A DNA stretch of 64,000 bases from Bacillus sp. FJAT-29790 (GCF_019039215.1 NZ_JAHNZZ010000001.1:1092006-1156005); one strand, 5' to 3'. Counted from the stretch's first letter, positions 1 to 7,744 are shown. A program made the numbers and translations. The notes: generated from the letters alone by a model not told the origin.

Positions 1-46
1 GGGCAAACTTTGAAGACTAAAACAACAATATATGCGAAAACAGTCT
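1..46 (+). repeat. Right end of repeat family 1 (MITE-like), cut by the window edge
   Basis: The first 46 bases match the right-hand ends of the copies at 31465-31517 and 58037-58258: a GGGCAAACTTT stretch, then CAACAATATATGCGAAAA. The end, read in reverse complement (GACTGTTTTCGC...), mirrors the left end of the 58037 copy (GACTGTTTTCGTAA), so these are terminal inverted repeats. The rest of this copy lies upstream of the window. Confidence 0.8.
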
Positions 47-155
47 TAAGATATTAGGTGGTTAGATATGCAATCAGTGAATCGCCGATTGGTTCTATTC
101 CACATCTGATATTAACTAAGAATGCGATTATAAAAGAGAAAGATAGGGGATTTAT

Positions 156-419
156 ATGGTAATATCAGGTATTTTTATTGAAACGATACCGGGTAAGGCG
201 AATATTGCCGCACAAACTTTACAGACAATAGCGGGAGTAGAGGTCCATCATATTGAGGATGATTTTAAAATCATTCTGACGATCGAAGCCGATACGATTA
301 AGGAAAGCTATGACATTGCCGAAACATTCAAACCGATTGATGGTGTTCTCACCATTTGTTTAGCCTACAGTAATTTTGAAGGAGAACCCGGCTATCAGGA
401 AGCAGTTAATTCCCTATGA
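156..419 (+). CDS. napD: NapD-like chaperone for periplasmic nitrate reductase
   Basis: 87 aa, the usual NapD length. NapD proteins are small cytoplasmic ferredoxin-fold chaperones that bind the Tat signal of the molybdoenzyme NapA and delay its export until the cofactor is loaded. The opening strand (MVISGIFIETIPGKA), the central VEVHHIEDDFKIILTIEA strand pair and the C-terminal GVLTICLAYSNFE segment follow the family pattern. The ATG is preceded by an AGGGG ribosome site. Its TGA overlaps the ATG of the next gene (ATGA, 416-419), implying translational coupling with the ferredoxin and NapH. No NapA gene is visible in the window. Confidence 0.82.
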   Translation: MVISGIFIETIPGKANIAAQTLQTIAGVEVHHIEDDFKIILTIEADTIKESYDIAETFKPIDGVLTICLAYSNFEGEPGYQEAVNSL

Positions 420-976
420 GTGAAAGAGTAAACAGGAGGCAATTTCTATCGATTAATTGGGAAGCCACTGTTGGCTTTTTAGGGAATTTCATCGTTCCTC
501 AGCTTGAGCAGGACAGGGATTTTTTCAGACCGCCTGGTGCCCATGATGAATTGGAATTTTTAACCTCTTGTACGAGATGCGGCAAGTGCAAAGAAAGCTG
601 TCCTGAAGAAATAATCAGCTTGTTTACTATGGCTGATGGAGCAAAGCTTTTGAACACTCCATATATAAATCCAAATGTTAAACCATGTACAATTTGTGAG
701 ATTTGTGCAGATGTTTGCCCTACTGATGCATTAAGCATCACGAGCTTTTTGGAAGAACGTTCAATTGGAAAGGCAGTAGTCCATGAACAAAGCTGCATTG
801 CCTTCCAAGAGGTCATGTGTGATTATTGTGTACGATCCTGTCCTGAACAAGGAGCAATCCAATTAATTAAGGGAAAACCGGTGATTAATGAAGAAAGTTG
901 TACAGGGTGCGGACTCTGTGTTGCTAGTTGTATATCTGGTAACAATGCAATTTTAATCTATCCAAAAGAAAGCTAG
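416..976 (+). CDS. NapG/NapF-type four-cluster ferredoxin
   Basis: 186 aa with four cysteine clusters suited to [4Fe-4S] binding: CTRCGKC-x3-C (~residues 52-62), CTICEIC-x3-C (~92-102), a third ending CDYCVRSC (~135-145) and CTGCGLC-x3-C (~162-172). Four clusters match NapG/NapF proteins, which relay electrons toward NapA. The N-terminus has a twin-arginine-like RRQFLS motif at residues 7-12, but the following segment is only weakly hydrophobic, so export (NapG-like) versus cytoplasmic location (NapF-like) is unresolved. It overlaps napD by four bases and is followed two bases later by napH, so the three genes form one transcription unit. Confidence 0.82.
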   Translation: MSERVNRRQFLSINWEATVGFLGNFIVPQLEQDRDFFRPPGAHDELEFLTSCTRCGKCKESCPEEIISLFTMADGAKLLNTPYINPNVKPCTICEICADVCPTDALSITSFLEERSIGKAVVHEQSCIAFQEVMCDYCVRSCPEQGAIQLIKGKPVINEESCTGCGLCVASCISGNNAILIYPKES

Positions 977-978
977 GA

Positions 979-1863
979 ATGAGCATGATGATGAAAAAAA
1001 TACCATTAATCCCAAAATGGACTGTGGCCAGGAGGATTGTCCAATTTTCGATCATTGCTCTCTTTCTTTCACCGCTCGTCTTTGCCACAGTCGAAGGGGA
1101 TCATTTTTTCTTCGGTTCACTGGCATCATCCAGTTTTGTTGGGATCATTTTTTCAGATCCTTTTGGTGCTTTACAAGTGATGATGGCATCCAAAAAAATG
1201 AATATAGCCTATATGTCAGGTGCTCTGATTATCTTTGTTTTTTATTTGGTCATAAAAGGGAGAGTATTTTGCAGCTGGGTTTGTCCGCTTAACACGGTGC
1301 TCGAATTCACTGAGAAACTTAGAAAATATATTAAACTCCCTGAAAGGTCATATAACCGCCATTTAAAAAAATATTTTGCCCTTCTAATCTTAGTATTATC
1401 GTTTCTGATCGGTGTACCTGTGTTTGAATTATTTTCACCTATTGCCTTCACAATGAGGAATGCTTTGTTTACTTTTGGCATAGGACTCTGGATTATTTTC
1501 GCCATTGTATTATTTGAATTGCTTGTTTCGAAGCGAGGCTGGTGCCGGTATTTTTGCCCGTTAGGCGGATTCTATCAGTCTATTGGAAAAGCTGGTGTAT
1601 TCAAAGTACAATTTGATCATGATGCCTGCGTCGGCTGTGACAAATGCAGATCCGTCTGTTTTGCAGATCCAGGTATTTTAGAGCCCGGAATATTCAGGGA
1701 AAGTAAATATGTCATCGCTGGAGATTGCAGTCTTTGTGGTGCCTGTGTCGATCATTGCCCTTTTGATGCTTTAAAAATCACTGGTCAGTTACCGTCGATC
1801 CCCATAAAAGAAAAAATCCAAAGCGAACACAAAAACTTGTCGAAAAAAACGATGGCGAACTAA
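979..1863 (+). CDS. napH: NapH-type membrane quinol dehydrogenase ferredoxin subunit
   Basis: About 294 aa. Four hydrophobic segments (~residues 18-38, 70-90, 128-150, 160-182) are followed by a cytoplasmic tail with two [4Fe-4S] motifs (CVGCDKC-x3-C and CSLCGAC-x3-C). Two CxxxCP motifs (CSWVCP, CRYFCP) near membrane borders are diagnostic of NapH. The family oxidises menaquinol and passes electrons to NapG/NapA. The start is ambiguous: ATGs lie at 979, 985, 988 and 991, and the AGGA at 975-978 is better spaced for 985 or 988. It is the last gene of the nap unit and is followed by a terminator. Confidence 0.85.
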   Translation: MSMMMKKIPLIPKWTVARRIVQFSIIALFLSPLVFATVEGDHFFFGSLASSSFVGIIFSDPFGALQVMMASKKMNIAYMSGALIIFVFYLVIKGRVFCSWVCPLNTVLEFTEKLRKYIKLPERSYNRHLKKYFALLILVLSFLIGVPVFELFSPIAFTMRNALFTFGIGLWIIFAIVLFELLVSKRGWCRYFCPLGGFYQSIGKAGVFKVQFDHDACVGCDKCRSVCFADPGILEPGIFRESKYVIAGDCSLCGACVDHCPFDALKITGQLPSIPIKEKIQSEHKNLSKKTMAN

Positions 1864-1923
1864 TCTGATTCAGGGTTAATTTTTCATAAAAGGAAATACC
1901 AGTAAAAACCATATTGTATAACC

Positions 1924-1954
1924 ACCCCCCAAAAAAGTCATTTGGGGGTCTTTT
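1924..1954 (+). terminator. Intrinsic terminator after napH
   Basis: The stem ACCCCC(C)AAA / TTTGGGGGT encloses a short loop and is followed by CTTTTCG. It lies 60 bases downstream of the napH stop and ends the nap transcript, so the MFS gene that follows is transcribed separately. Confidence 0.85.
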
Positions 1955-2035
1955 CGTATTACATTTGGAAATGTAAAGTAGTACAATAAAAATTGCTATT
2001 AGATTAATTTAAGAAAGAAATTAAGGAGTTTCAAC

Positions 2036-3217
2036 ATGAACAAACAAATAAAAAGAAACATTATTACGATGCAAGGGTTTTATCTGTTTACCTTTTTTGG
2101 TGTCGGAAGTTTATATCCTTTACTTAGCGTCTACTTGAGCGAGGTTGAGAATCTAAATGGGTATCAGATAGGGACGATAATGTCTATCAGTCCGATTATG
2201 ATGATCTTCTTTCAGCCTTTATGGGGGATGATATCGGATAAGACGAATTCACCAATAAGGATTCTTACGATTAATACATTCATCGCTGGGTTTTTTGGTC
2301 TAGGGTATATGGCATTTAGCGGGTATTATTGGATCTTCCTCGTAGCAGTTAGTATCGCGATGTTTCAAAGTGCGATTATTCCGATTTCAGATAGTGTATC
2401 GCTTAAATACACAAGCAAGGTAAATGCCAACTACGGGAATATTCGCTTATTCGGATCGCTTGGGTTTGGCTTAGCCGTTTTCTTAATGGGGAGACTTTCA
2501 GAGCATAACCCGAAAGTTATTTTTTTATCATTCTTCCTTTCCTTTTTGCTTGCATCTCTGATGGCCAAAAAAATGCCTACAGAAAAGAACCCAAGTAAGA
2601 AAAATCTGTTTGCTGGGGTAAAAGAGCTTCTATCCTTAAAAAAATTTCTCCTTTTCTTAGCGCTTACGTTTCTTATTTTCGGACCAAATTTAGCGAACAA
2701 TGCTTACTTTGGCTTGTTTATTGAAAATAGTGGTGGAACTTACGCAGGAATTGGCGTTGCGTTTCTAATCGCTGTTTTGTCAGAAATTCCATTTATGAAA
2801 GCCGCAGGCAGCTGGATTCATCGGTTTGGCTTGCTGCAAATTGCAACCATTGCTGGCGCTGCTTCATTATTCAGATGGCTGCTTTATTTTACAGAGCCGA
2901 GTCTATGGCTCATCTATACAACTGCTGTCATACAAGGTTTCTCGATCGGCTTGTTTATTCCGGCAAGCCTGCAATATTTAAGGAAAATTACGCCTGTTCA
3001 TATTGCTGCTACAGCAATCACTCTTTATTCGGCAATTGGAAATGGACTAGGGAATTGGTTCTGCACCTTTGTTGGAGGAATGATCTATGAAGAATTTAGT
3101 ATCTACTTCGTTTATTTATTTTTTAGCCTTTTAACTTTTATCGGCATTTTGTTAAACTTATGGCTTTTGAAAATGGAAAAGGGCAGTGTTGTGAAACGGC
3201 TTGCTGCGAGAATATAA
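2036..3217 (+). CDS. MFS transporter, PPP/YwbF-like (MFS_1_like)
   Basis: 393 aa with about twelve hydrophobic segments. The N-terminal half (QGFYLFTFFGVGSLYPLL, then GYQIGTIMSISP and PLWGMISDK) resembles the MFS_1_like / phenylpropionate-permease group, which includes B. subtilis YwbF. Members import small organic substrates or nucleosides with protons; the substrate here cannot be read from sequence. ATG start after AAGGAG at 2022-2027. It stands alone between two terminators, with no catabolic partner to hint at the substrate. Confidence 0.75.
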   Translation: MNKQIKRNIITMQGFYLFTFFGVGSLYPLLSVYLSEVENLNGYQIGTIMSISPIMMIFFQPLWGMISDKTNSPIRILTINTFIAGFFGLGYMAFSGYYWIFLVAVSIAMFQSAIIPISDSVSLKYTSKVNANYGNIRLFGSLGFGLAVFLMGRLSEHNPKVIFLSFFLSFLLASLMAKKMPTEKNPSKKNLFAGVKELLSLKKFLLFLALTFLIFGPNLANNAYFGLFIENSGGTYAGIGVAFLIAVLSEIPFMKAAGSWIHRFGLLQIATIAGAASLFRWLLYFTEPSLWLIYTTAVIQGFSIGLFIPASLQYLRKITPVHIAATAITLYSAIGNGLGNWFCTFVGGMIYEEFSIYFVYLFFSLLTFIGILLNLWLLKMEKGSVVKRLAARI

Positions 3218-3274
3218 TGGGAGCGAAAAGACGTCTGCTTTTGAAGTAAAACTTGCAAGAGTAGACGTTTTGGG

Positions 3275-3318
3275 AAAAGCGGGTTTTATTGCGGCTCATT
3301 TGGCAGTCCCGCCTTTTT
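3275..3318. terminator. Bidirectional terminator between MFS gene and small minus-strand gene
   Basis: AAAAGCGGG pairs with CCCGC(C)TTTTT across a loop of about 24 bases. The outer A and T runs let it serve both strands, fitting the convergent arrangement of the MFS gene and the small gene at 3323-3463. Confidence 0.65.
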
Positions 3319-3322
3319 CCTT

Positions 3323-3463
3323 TTATTTTTCCCTGTGTAACCTACTGGCAAGCAGCTCCTTTACCTGGTTGTATGATAGTCCGGATTGACTGTTTAGCCG
3401 CTTTACTTCTTCAATATCTGTCCCTACAATTGTGACTTTTTTCATGCTTCGCTTTTTATCCAT
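3323..3463 (-). CDS. Small 46-aa protein with a GTDIEEVKRLN motif, possibly spore-associated
   Basis: The reading frame starts at ATG 3463, six bases after a GGAGGT ribosome site, and ends TAA at 3323-3325. The product begins MDKKRSMKKVTIVGTD, and residues 14-27 read GTDIEEVKRLNSQS, loosely recalling the TD-x-EEV-x-x-N-x-QS repeat of gamma-type small acid-soluble spore proteins. The remainder (SYNQVKELLASR) is predicted helix. The resemblance is short and unproven. A terminator follows on the minus strand. Good Shine-Dalgarno, clean ends and a dedicated terminator argue for a real gene despite its size. Confidence 0.6.
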   Translation of the reverse strand: MDKKRSMKKVTIVGTDIEEVKRLNSQSGLSYNQVKELLASRLHREK

Positions 3464-3626
3464 TTTTAATACCTCCAAACTAATTCTTGTTCAAACACGG
3501 ATATTCATATCTTACCCCCATTTCTTCCTAGAATTCGCTCCACACTAAAAATAGGAAAATGATCTGTCGACATCAGATTAATAATTCCTTAATTGCCCAT
3601 ACTAAAAGAAAAAGGGGGCGTTTGCT

Positions 3627-3815
3627 ATTTTTTTTAAACGAAGAGGTCAGGATGACGCGCCGGAAGTTGTTATGTTGGACACAGAGGTTTATGCTTGCAG
3701 CCATGATAGCTGCAACGGCTGGATGAGAAAGGATTTTGCATCAGCTGATTTAAAATGCCCGTTATGCGGAAATGATACAAATGCAGAAATGCGAGAATTA
3801 CCGCAAATTGAATAG
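3627..3815 (+). CDS. YdjO-family cold-inducible small zinc-ribbon-like protein, apparent ATT start
   Basis: 62 aa. Residues ~24-50 contain C-x4-C-NGWMRK followed by FASADLKCPLCG, the signature of the YdjO family (cold-inducible in B. subtilis), probably a small zinc site. The family normally begins M-F-F-x-K-R. Here FFKRRGQDD follows an ATT codon at 3627, and AAAGGGGG (3612-3618) sits 8 bases upstream, so ATT is the likely initiator. The first in-frame ATG, at 3672, lacks a ribosome site and would remove 15 family-like residues. A strong terminator follows. Function beyond the cold association is unknown. Confidence 0.75.
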   Translation: MFFKRRGQDDAPEVVMLDTEVYACSHDSCNGWMRKDFASADLKCPLCGNDTNAEMRELPQIE

Positions 3816-3830
3816 CGATCAAAAATTTAT

Positions 3831-3863
3831 AAAAGACTGTTGTCACTTATACAACAGTCTTTT
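3831..3863. terminator. Strong intrinsic terminator after the YdjO-like gene
   Basis: A perfect 13-bp stem, AAAAGACTGTTGT / ACAACAGTCTTTT, with a 7-base loop. A-runs and T-runs on both sides let it also end the converging minus-strand gene at 3894-4082. Confidence 0.9.
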
Positions 3864-3893
3864 GCTATTTCGTATGCCTTCTATTAGAAGAAG

Positions 3894-4082
3894 TTATAGA
3901 TTTTCATTTTGCTGACCGATTTCACTCTCACCAATAAGGACATTGGCTGTTTCTAATGTTCGATGTTCATTTTTGGAATCACCTGGATAATTGTTCTGAT
4001 ACGGGTATGTCCAGTCAGTGTCCTTTTCCATTTGCTGTTCCTTTTGATCATCAGAAGAAAATATTGTTTTCTTCCTATTCAA
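3894..4082 (-). CDS. Hypothetical 62-aa acidic, hydrophilic protein
   Basis: I chose the TTG at 4082 because AAAGGGG lies eight bases upstream on the minus strand. A longer open frame extends to 4124 but starts with TTG-GTG without a ribosome site. The product is polar, with no membrane segment, rich in D, E, N and Q, and ends ETANVLIGESEIGQQNENL. I do not recognise the family, although short acidic proteins of this kind are common among spore-formers. It converges on the terminator at 3831-3863. Confidence 0.5.
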   Translation of the reverse strand: MNRKKTIFSSDDQKEQQMEKDTDWTYPYQNNYPGDSKNEHRTLETANVLIGESEIGQQNENL

Positions 4083-4239
4083 AAAATCAACCCCTTTACT
4101 ACTGGCATGTATTGTTTTCACCAAAATGTTTCTTCATTACTTTTTCAAATAAAGGTTTCTCTTATGCATTGACTATGGAAATAAAAACTGAAGGTGAAAT
4201 AAGGGGTATCGATGCTGTACTGGTTGTATGGCTCTGTTA

Positions 4240-4387
4240 AATTTGCCTGTTGATTTCCGTTCCAGGCGCTTCGCTTTCCGCGGGCGGTTCGGGGAGCCTA
4301 CTCGTCGCATTCGCGCCTGCGGGGTCCCCCCTGTCCCGTATTCCCGCAGGAGTCTTCGCGCCTTCCACTCCAATCAACAGGGTGCAA
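4240..4387 (-). repeat. Repeat family 1, diverged copy in inverse orientation
   Basis: Read on the minus strand it runs GTTGATTGGAGTGGAAGGCGC, then ACTCCTGCGGGA, GACCCCGCAGG, GAGGCTCCC, GCGGAAAGC and GAAATCAACAGGC. These are the same blocks, in the same order, as the copies at 56274-56464 and 58037-58258. It is strikingly GC-rich against AT-rich flanks. Open frames crossing it on both strands are by-products of the repeat. Confidence 0.8.
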
Positions 4388-4430
4388 AAATCAAGATTGG
4401 TTTTTAACATAGCCATTTGTATAGATATAA

Positions 4431-4462
4431 AAAAGCGATGGAGCACAAACTCCATCGCTTTT
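4431..4462. terminator. Terminator of the YhfH-like gene
   Basis: The stem AAAAGCGATGGAG / CTCCATCGCTTTT has a 6-base loop and is flanked by A and T runs. On the minus strand it starts five bases past the stop codon of the YhfH-like gene. Confidence 0.85.
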
Positions 4463-4466
4463 GTCA

Positions 4467-4601
4467 CTATTCAACTTTTTTAGAAAGACAGCGGTCACAT
4501 TCCATTAAATAGGACTCTGCCTGTTCCTTAACTTTTTGCCCGCATTCCGGACATACCTTACCTGGCAATGTTTTAAAAAATTCAACTGGATTAATTAACA
4601 T
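4467..4601 (-). CDS. YhfH-like 44-aa zinc-ribbon protein
   Basis: Too short for ordinary ORF finding, but complete: ATG at 4601 with GGAGG seven bases upstream, and TAG at 4467-4469. The product MLINPVEFFKTLPGKVCPEC continues to a second pair, CDRC, giving CPEC...CDRC at residues 17-20 and 35-38, a probable zinc ribbon. The N-terminal NPVEFFKTLP followed by the CxxC pairs matches the YhfH family of Bacilli, whose function is unknown. It has its own terminator, and a repeated 9-mer lies in its promoter region. Confidence 0.8.
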   Translation of the reverse strand: MLINPVEFFKTLPGKVCPECGQKVKEQAESYLMECDRCLSKKVE

Positions 4602-4621
4602 GTGAATCCTCCTTTTTATAA

Positions 4622-4660
4622 TACAGTATATTTTATTTGTTGTTGTTATAGTACAGTATA
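4622..4660 (-). promoter_or_regulatory. Direct repeat TACAGTATA, 30 bp apart, upstream of the YhfH-like gene
   Basis: The 9-mer TACAGTATA occurs at 4622-4630 and again at 4652-4660, exactly 30 bp (about three helical turns) apart. On the minus strand each reads TATACTGTA. The upstream copy could include a -10-like TATACT, but equal helical phasing suggests a tandem protein-binding site. The regulator is unknown. Confidence 0.45.
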
Positions 4661-4918
4661 CACGTTTCGGATTTAAATGTGTAGACTTATTTTGAAATTT
4701 TTTTAATTAATTTGAAAATAAGAATAATTACCCATCAGCAATGGCTAGCTATCCGTTTATTTGATGAAAAAGGGGGAGGCAAGGGAAATTTTCTGATTTA
4801 CCCTTCCAACGAATAGGAGTTTCGATTACAATCTTATAGAATGGCTATATTATTGTTCTTGGTTCACTAAAGTACCATTCGTGTAACATAAGCCTTTAGA
4901 AAAAAAGGGGCTGATCTT

Positions 4919-7078
4919 TTGATTATTGAAATGTTGGGATTAATTAATCCCATGCTTATCTTTGTAGCAATGGTACTAACCTTTATCGCCTCCTATACAG
5001 GGTTGGATTTATTTACCTTGATACGTTCTTCCGAAAATAAACGATTTTTATTTTTAGGAGGAACGTTTTCACTTGGGATTGGGATATGGATCATGAATTT
5101 CATTGGCATGGTGGCAATCAACATGAATGGATCTGCGACTTACCATATTCCATTTACACTTTTATCAATCGTATTCGGCATTTCCTTCACGGGAATGGCC
5201 TTTTATTGCGTAATAGACAGGAAGCTTACACTTAAGAAATTATTGACTGGTAGTTTTTTCATGACAATTGCGGTGTTGTCGATTCATGTTACAGGCATGT
5301 ATGCGATGAATATGAACATTCAATATGATCCGGTTCTATTCTTTATCTCGACTGTAATCATTTTCGGTTCATTTTTCTTCTCACTGTGGATGCTATTCTA
5401 TTCAAAAAGCTTTTCACGATTTAATGAAATATGGCTCAAGCCTGTTAGCGCATTTATCATCACGGGTGCAATTATTGAAGGTTATTTTTTATTAGTACGA
5501 GCATCCGCTTCTTTTGCGGAAGTAGAAACTGGGCAAGGGACTTCTGCTCCAGAGACGTTCCTAATTTATCTTGTTATTTTTGTTTCGATTCTTATTTTAA
5601 GCGGATTGATTGGGTCAAGAACGATCATTAGCAAAATGCTCGCTGCGAGCAACACGAATTTCAAGGATATTAAAACGGCACTTGATGAGTCTTCGATTGT
5701 AACCATTTCGAACTCCGACGGGATTATTACGTATGTAAATGATAAATTTGTAGAGATCTCGAAATATGAAAAACATGAAATTCTAGGAAAAAGCCATCAT
5801 ATATTAAATTCAGGCTATCACTCACCCGAATTTTTCAAAGACTTGTGGGAAACGGTTTTATCTGGAGAGATTTGGAGAGGTGAGATATGCAATCAGGCAA
5901 AAGACGGCAGGTTCTATTGGGTAGAAACAACAATTGTTCCGTTTTTAAATAAAGAGGGAAAACCATATCAGTTTGTCTCGATTCGAACAGATATTACGGC
6001 GCTAAAAACGATTGAAGAGCACTTGAAAGAAACATTAAAGGAAGTAAGTGATATTAAATTCGCCCTTGACCAATCTTCTATTGTGGCATTCACGGATGCG
6101 AAGGGAATCATCACGAATGTGAATGACAAATTTTGTGAGATTTCAAAATACAGCAGGGAAGAGCTAATTGGTCAAAACCACTCCTTGCTAAATTCACAAT
6201 TCCATTCAAAGGAATTCTTCAATCAACTTTGGAAAACGATCCATGGTGGAGAAGTTTGGAAAGGAGAAATCCGTAATAAGGCTAAGGACGGGACTCATTA
6301 TTGGGTAGATACAACGATTGTTCCGTTTCTTAATGAAGATGGGAAGCCGTATCAATACCTTGCGATTCGTAATGACATAACTGAACGAAAAAAAACCGAG
6401 AAAATTTTGCACAGACAGGATAAGCTTGCGACAATCGGGCAACTTTCTGCTGGCGTCGCCCATGAAATCCGCAATCCTCTGACGTCGATGAGGGGGTACA
6501 CTGAATTCCTGCAGATGGATGAAACGAATGAAGAACGACAGGAGTTTTTTGAGATTATTCTTGATGAAATCGACCGGGTGAATAATATCGTCGAAGATTT
6601 CATGATGCTTGCAAAACCAAAAGCGATTGAATTAGAGAATAAAAATATTATCCCAATTTTGAAAAGTGTCCTTTCACTGTTTGAATTTGAGGCAAAAAAG
6701 AAGAATATCATCATTCATTTTGAATTCAATGATGAAATCATTCAGATTGATTGTGATGAAAATCGCTTGAAACAAGTCTTTATCAACTTTATTAAAAATG
6801 GGTTTGATGCTATGCCAGATGGCGGGGACATGACAATACGTGTGACGGTTCAAAACGATCAGGTTCGTATTTCTATCCAGGATACAGGAATAGGAATTCC
6901 ACCAGAAAAGCTAAAAAACATTGGAGAACCTTTTTACACGACAAAGAAAAAGGGAAATGGACTCGGATTAATGGTTAGCTTTCAAATTATCGAAAGCCAT
7001 AATGGCAAAGTCACGATTGAGAGTGAAGTAAATAAAGGAACAATATTTATGATTGATTTGCCTGTGACAAGTGTATGA
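4919..7078 (+). CDS. Membrane sensor histidine kinase: MHYT-like region, two PAS domains, HisKA, HATPase
   Basis: 719 aa; TTG start at 4919, eight bases after AAAAGGGG (the next ATG, 4931, lacks a site). Residues 1-240 carry about seven hydrophobic segments with degenerate MHYT motifs (MNFIGM ~59, IHVTGM ~122). PAS 1 (~253-360) and PAS 2 (~381-488) are near-duplicates sharing IITxVNDKF, EISKY and FYW/HYW-V-x-TTIVPFLN. HisKA follows with AHEIRNP (phospho-acceptor His 515). The ATPase domain has an N-box NFIKNGFDAM, DTGIGIP and GNGLGL. The kinase core resembles Bacillus sporulation kinases (KinA/KinE type), which feed the Spo0 phosphorelay. No response regulator is adjacent, consistent with an orphan phosphorelay kinase. 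Confidence 0.88.
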   Translation: MIIEMLGLINPMLIFVAMVLTFIASYTGLDLFTLIRSSENKRFLFLGGTFSLGIGIWIMNFIGMVAINMNGSATYHIPFTLLSIVFGISFTGMAFYCVIDRKLTLKKLLTGSFFMTIAVLSIHVTGMYAMNMNIQYDPVLFFISTVIIFGSFFFSLWMLFYSKSFSRFNEIWLKPVSAFIITGAIIEGYFLLVRASASFAEVETGQGTSAPETFLIYLVIFVSILILSGLIGSRTIISKMLAASNTNFKDIKTALDESSIVTISNSDGIITYVNDKFVEISKYEKHEILGKSHHILNSGYHSPEFFKDLWETVLSGEIWRGEICNQAKDGRFYWVETTIVPFLNKEGKPYQFVSIRTDITALKTIEEHLKETLKEVSDIKFALDQSSIVAFTDAKGIITNVNDKFCEISKYSREELIGQNHSLLNSQFHSKEFFNQLWKTIHGGEVWKGEIRNKAKDGTHYWVDTTIVPFLNEDGKPYQYLAIRNDITERKKTEKILHRQDKLATIGQLSAGVAHEIRNPLTSMRGYTEFLQMDETNEERQEFFEIILDEIDRVNNIVEDFMMLAKPKAIELENKNIIPILKSVLSLFEFEAKKKNIIIHFEFNDEIIQIDCDENRLKQVFINFIKNGFDAMPDGGDMTIRVTVQNDQVRISIQDTGIGIPPEKLKNIGEPFYTTKKKGNGLGLMVSFQIIESHNGKVTIESEVNKGTIFMIDLPVTSV

Positions 7079-7175
7079 AAAATGCAAATATTCAAAGTGA
7101 AATTGCTGACTTTATTAGTAGTTCCCTAGCTATGAAATGCAAAAAATGAGTAAGCAATTTTAAGAAGTAGAATCG

Positions 7176-7210
7176 AAGTAAGGCGAGGGCTTAGTCCCTC
7201 GCCTTACTTT
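7176..7210. terminator. Bidirectional terminator between kinase and minus-strand gene
   Basis: A 14-bp stem, AAGTAAGGCGAGGG / CCCTCGCCTTACTT, encloses the loop CTTAGT. It is positioned between the converging kinase gene and the gene at 7222-7593. Confidence 0.9.
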
Positions 7211-7221
7211 GATTTGCTCAC

Positions 7222-7593
7222 TCAACCAATCCTTGCATCATATTTAACAATTAGTTTTTTAGTTGTTGCTTCTTTAACCCATGATGGGTATTCTTCCATT
7301 AATAGATCGTATAAAGCCTCATCAGAAATGGCTGACGGATCTTCGACACTAAAGAAATTTGCATTATTAATATAGCGGCCTGATAAATTGTCTAATTGTT
7401 CCAAGAATGAAAAATCTGTCTGAAAAATACTTTGGAAAAAGCCAAGCTTTTTAGCATCTTTATTCGATTTTCCTATCGCCATAAACTGCCAAAAAATTGG
7501 TTCAAATGATGAATTCATAATGTGAATATTGATCCGTATATTCCGCAATTTCTCGTAGACTAATGGGTAGTAAAACGCCATTAGTGAAGTCAT
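7222..7593 (-). CDS. Hypothetical 123-aa protein
   Basis: An intact frame with a convergent terminator just beyond its stop. The product is soluble-looking and mixed helical, ending in a lysine-rich segment (WVKEATTKKLIVKYDARIG). I recognise no family. The start is uncertain: ATGs at 7593 and 7581 both lack a clear Shine-Dalgarno. Aromatic-rich N-terminus (AFYYPLVYEKL). It could be a genus-level protein; no functional clue comes from the neighbours (kinase and TerD genes). Confidence 0.5.
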   Translation of the reverse strand: MTSLMAFYYPLVYEKLRNIRINIHIMNSSFEPIFWQFMAIGKSNKDAKKLGFFQSIFQTDFSFLEQLDNLSGRYINNANFFSVEDPSAISDEALYDLLMEEYPSWVKEATTKKLIVKYDARIG

Positions 7594-7714
7594 TTTATGA
7601 CTTTGAATCGTTTCTGTAATATTTTACAGTAATGGAAAATTTCATCGAAAAAGGTAGTCAGCCTTTTTAATCTTTAGTAGAATGAAAAGAGAACCCTTAC
7701 ATAGGTCTTTTTGG

Positions 7715-7744
7715 TTTACGATATCATCAAAAAATGGATACAAT
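7715..7744 (+). promoter_or_regulatory. Candidate promoter of the TerD pair
   Basis: TTTACG (7715-7720), an 18-bp spacer and TACAAT (7739-7744), about 98 bp before the first terD-like start. It is a moderate sigma-A match, and other sigma factors cannot be excluded because TerD genes are stress-inducible in Bacilli. Confidence 0.35.

Noticed and set aside
4173-4483. Open frames of 66-77 aa on both strands
   Set aside because: They follow the GC-rich repeat family 1 copy, lack ribosome sites, and partly overlap the genuine YhfH-like gene.
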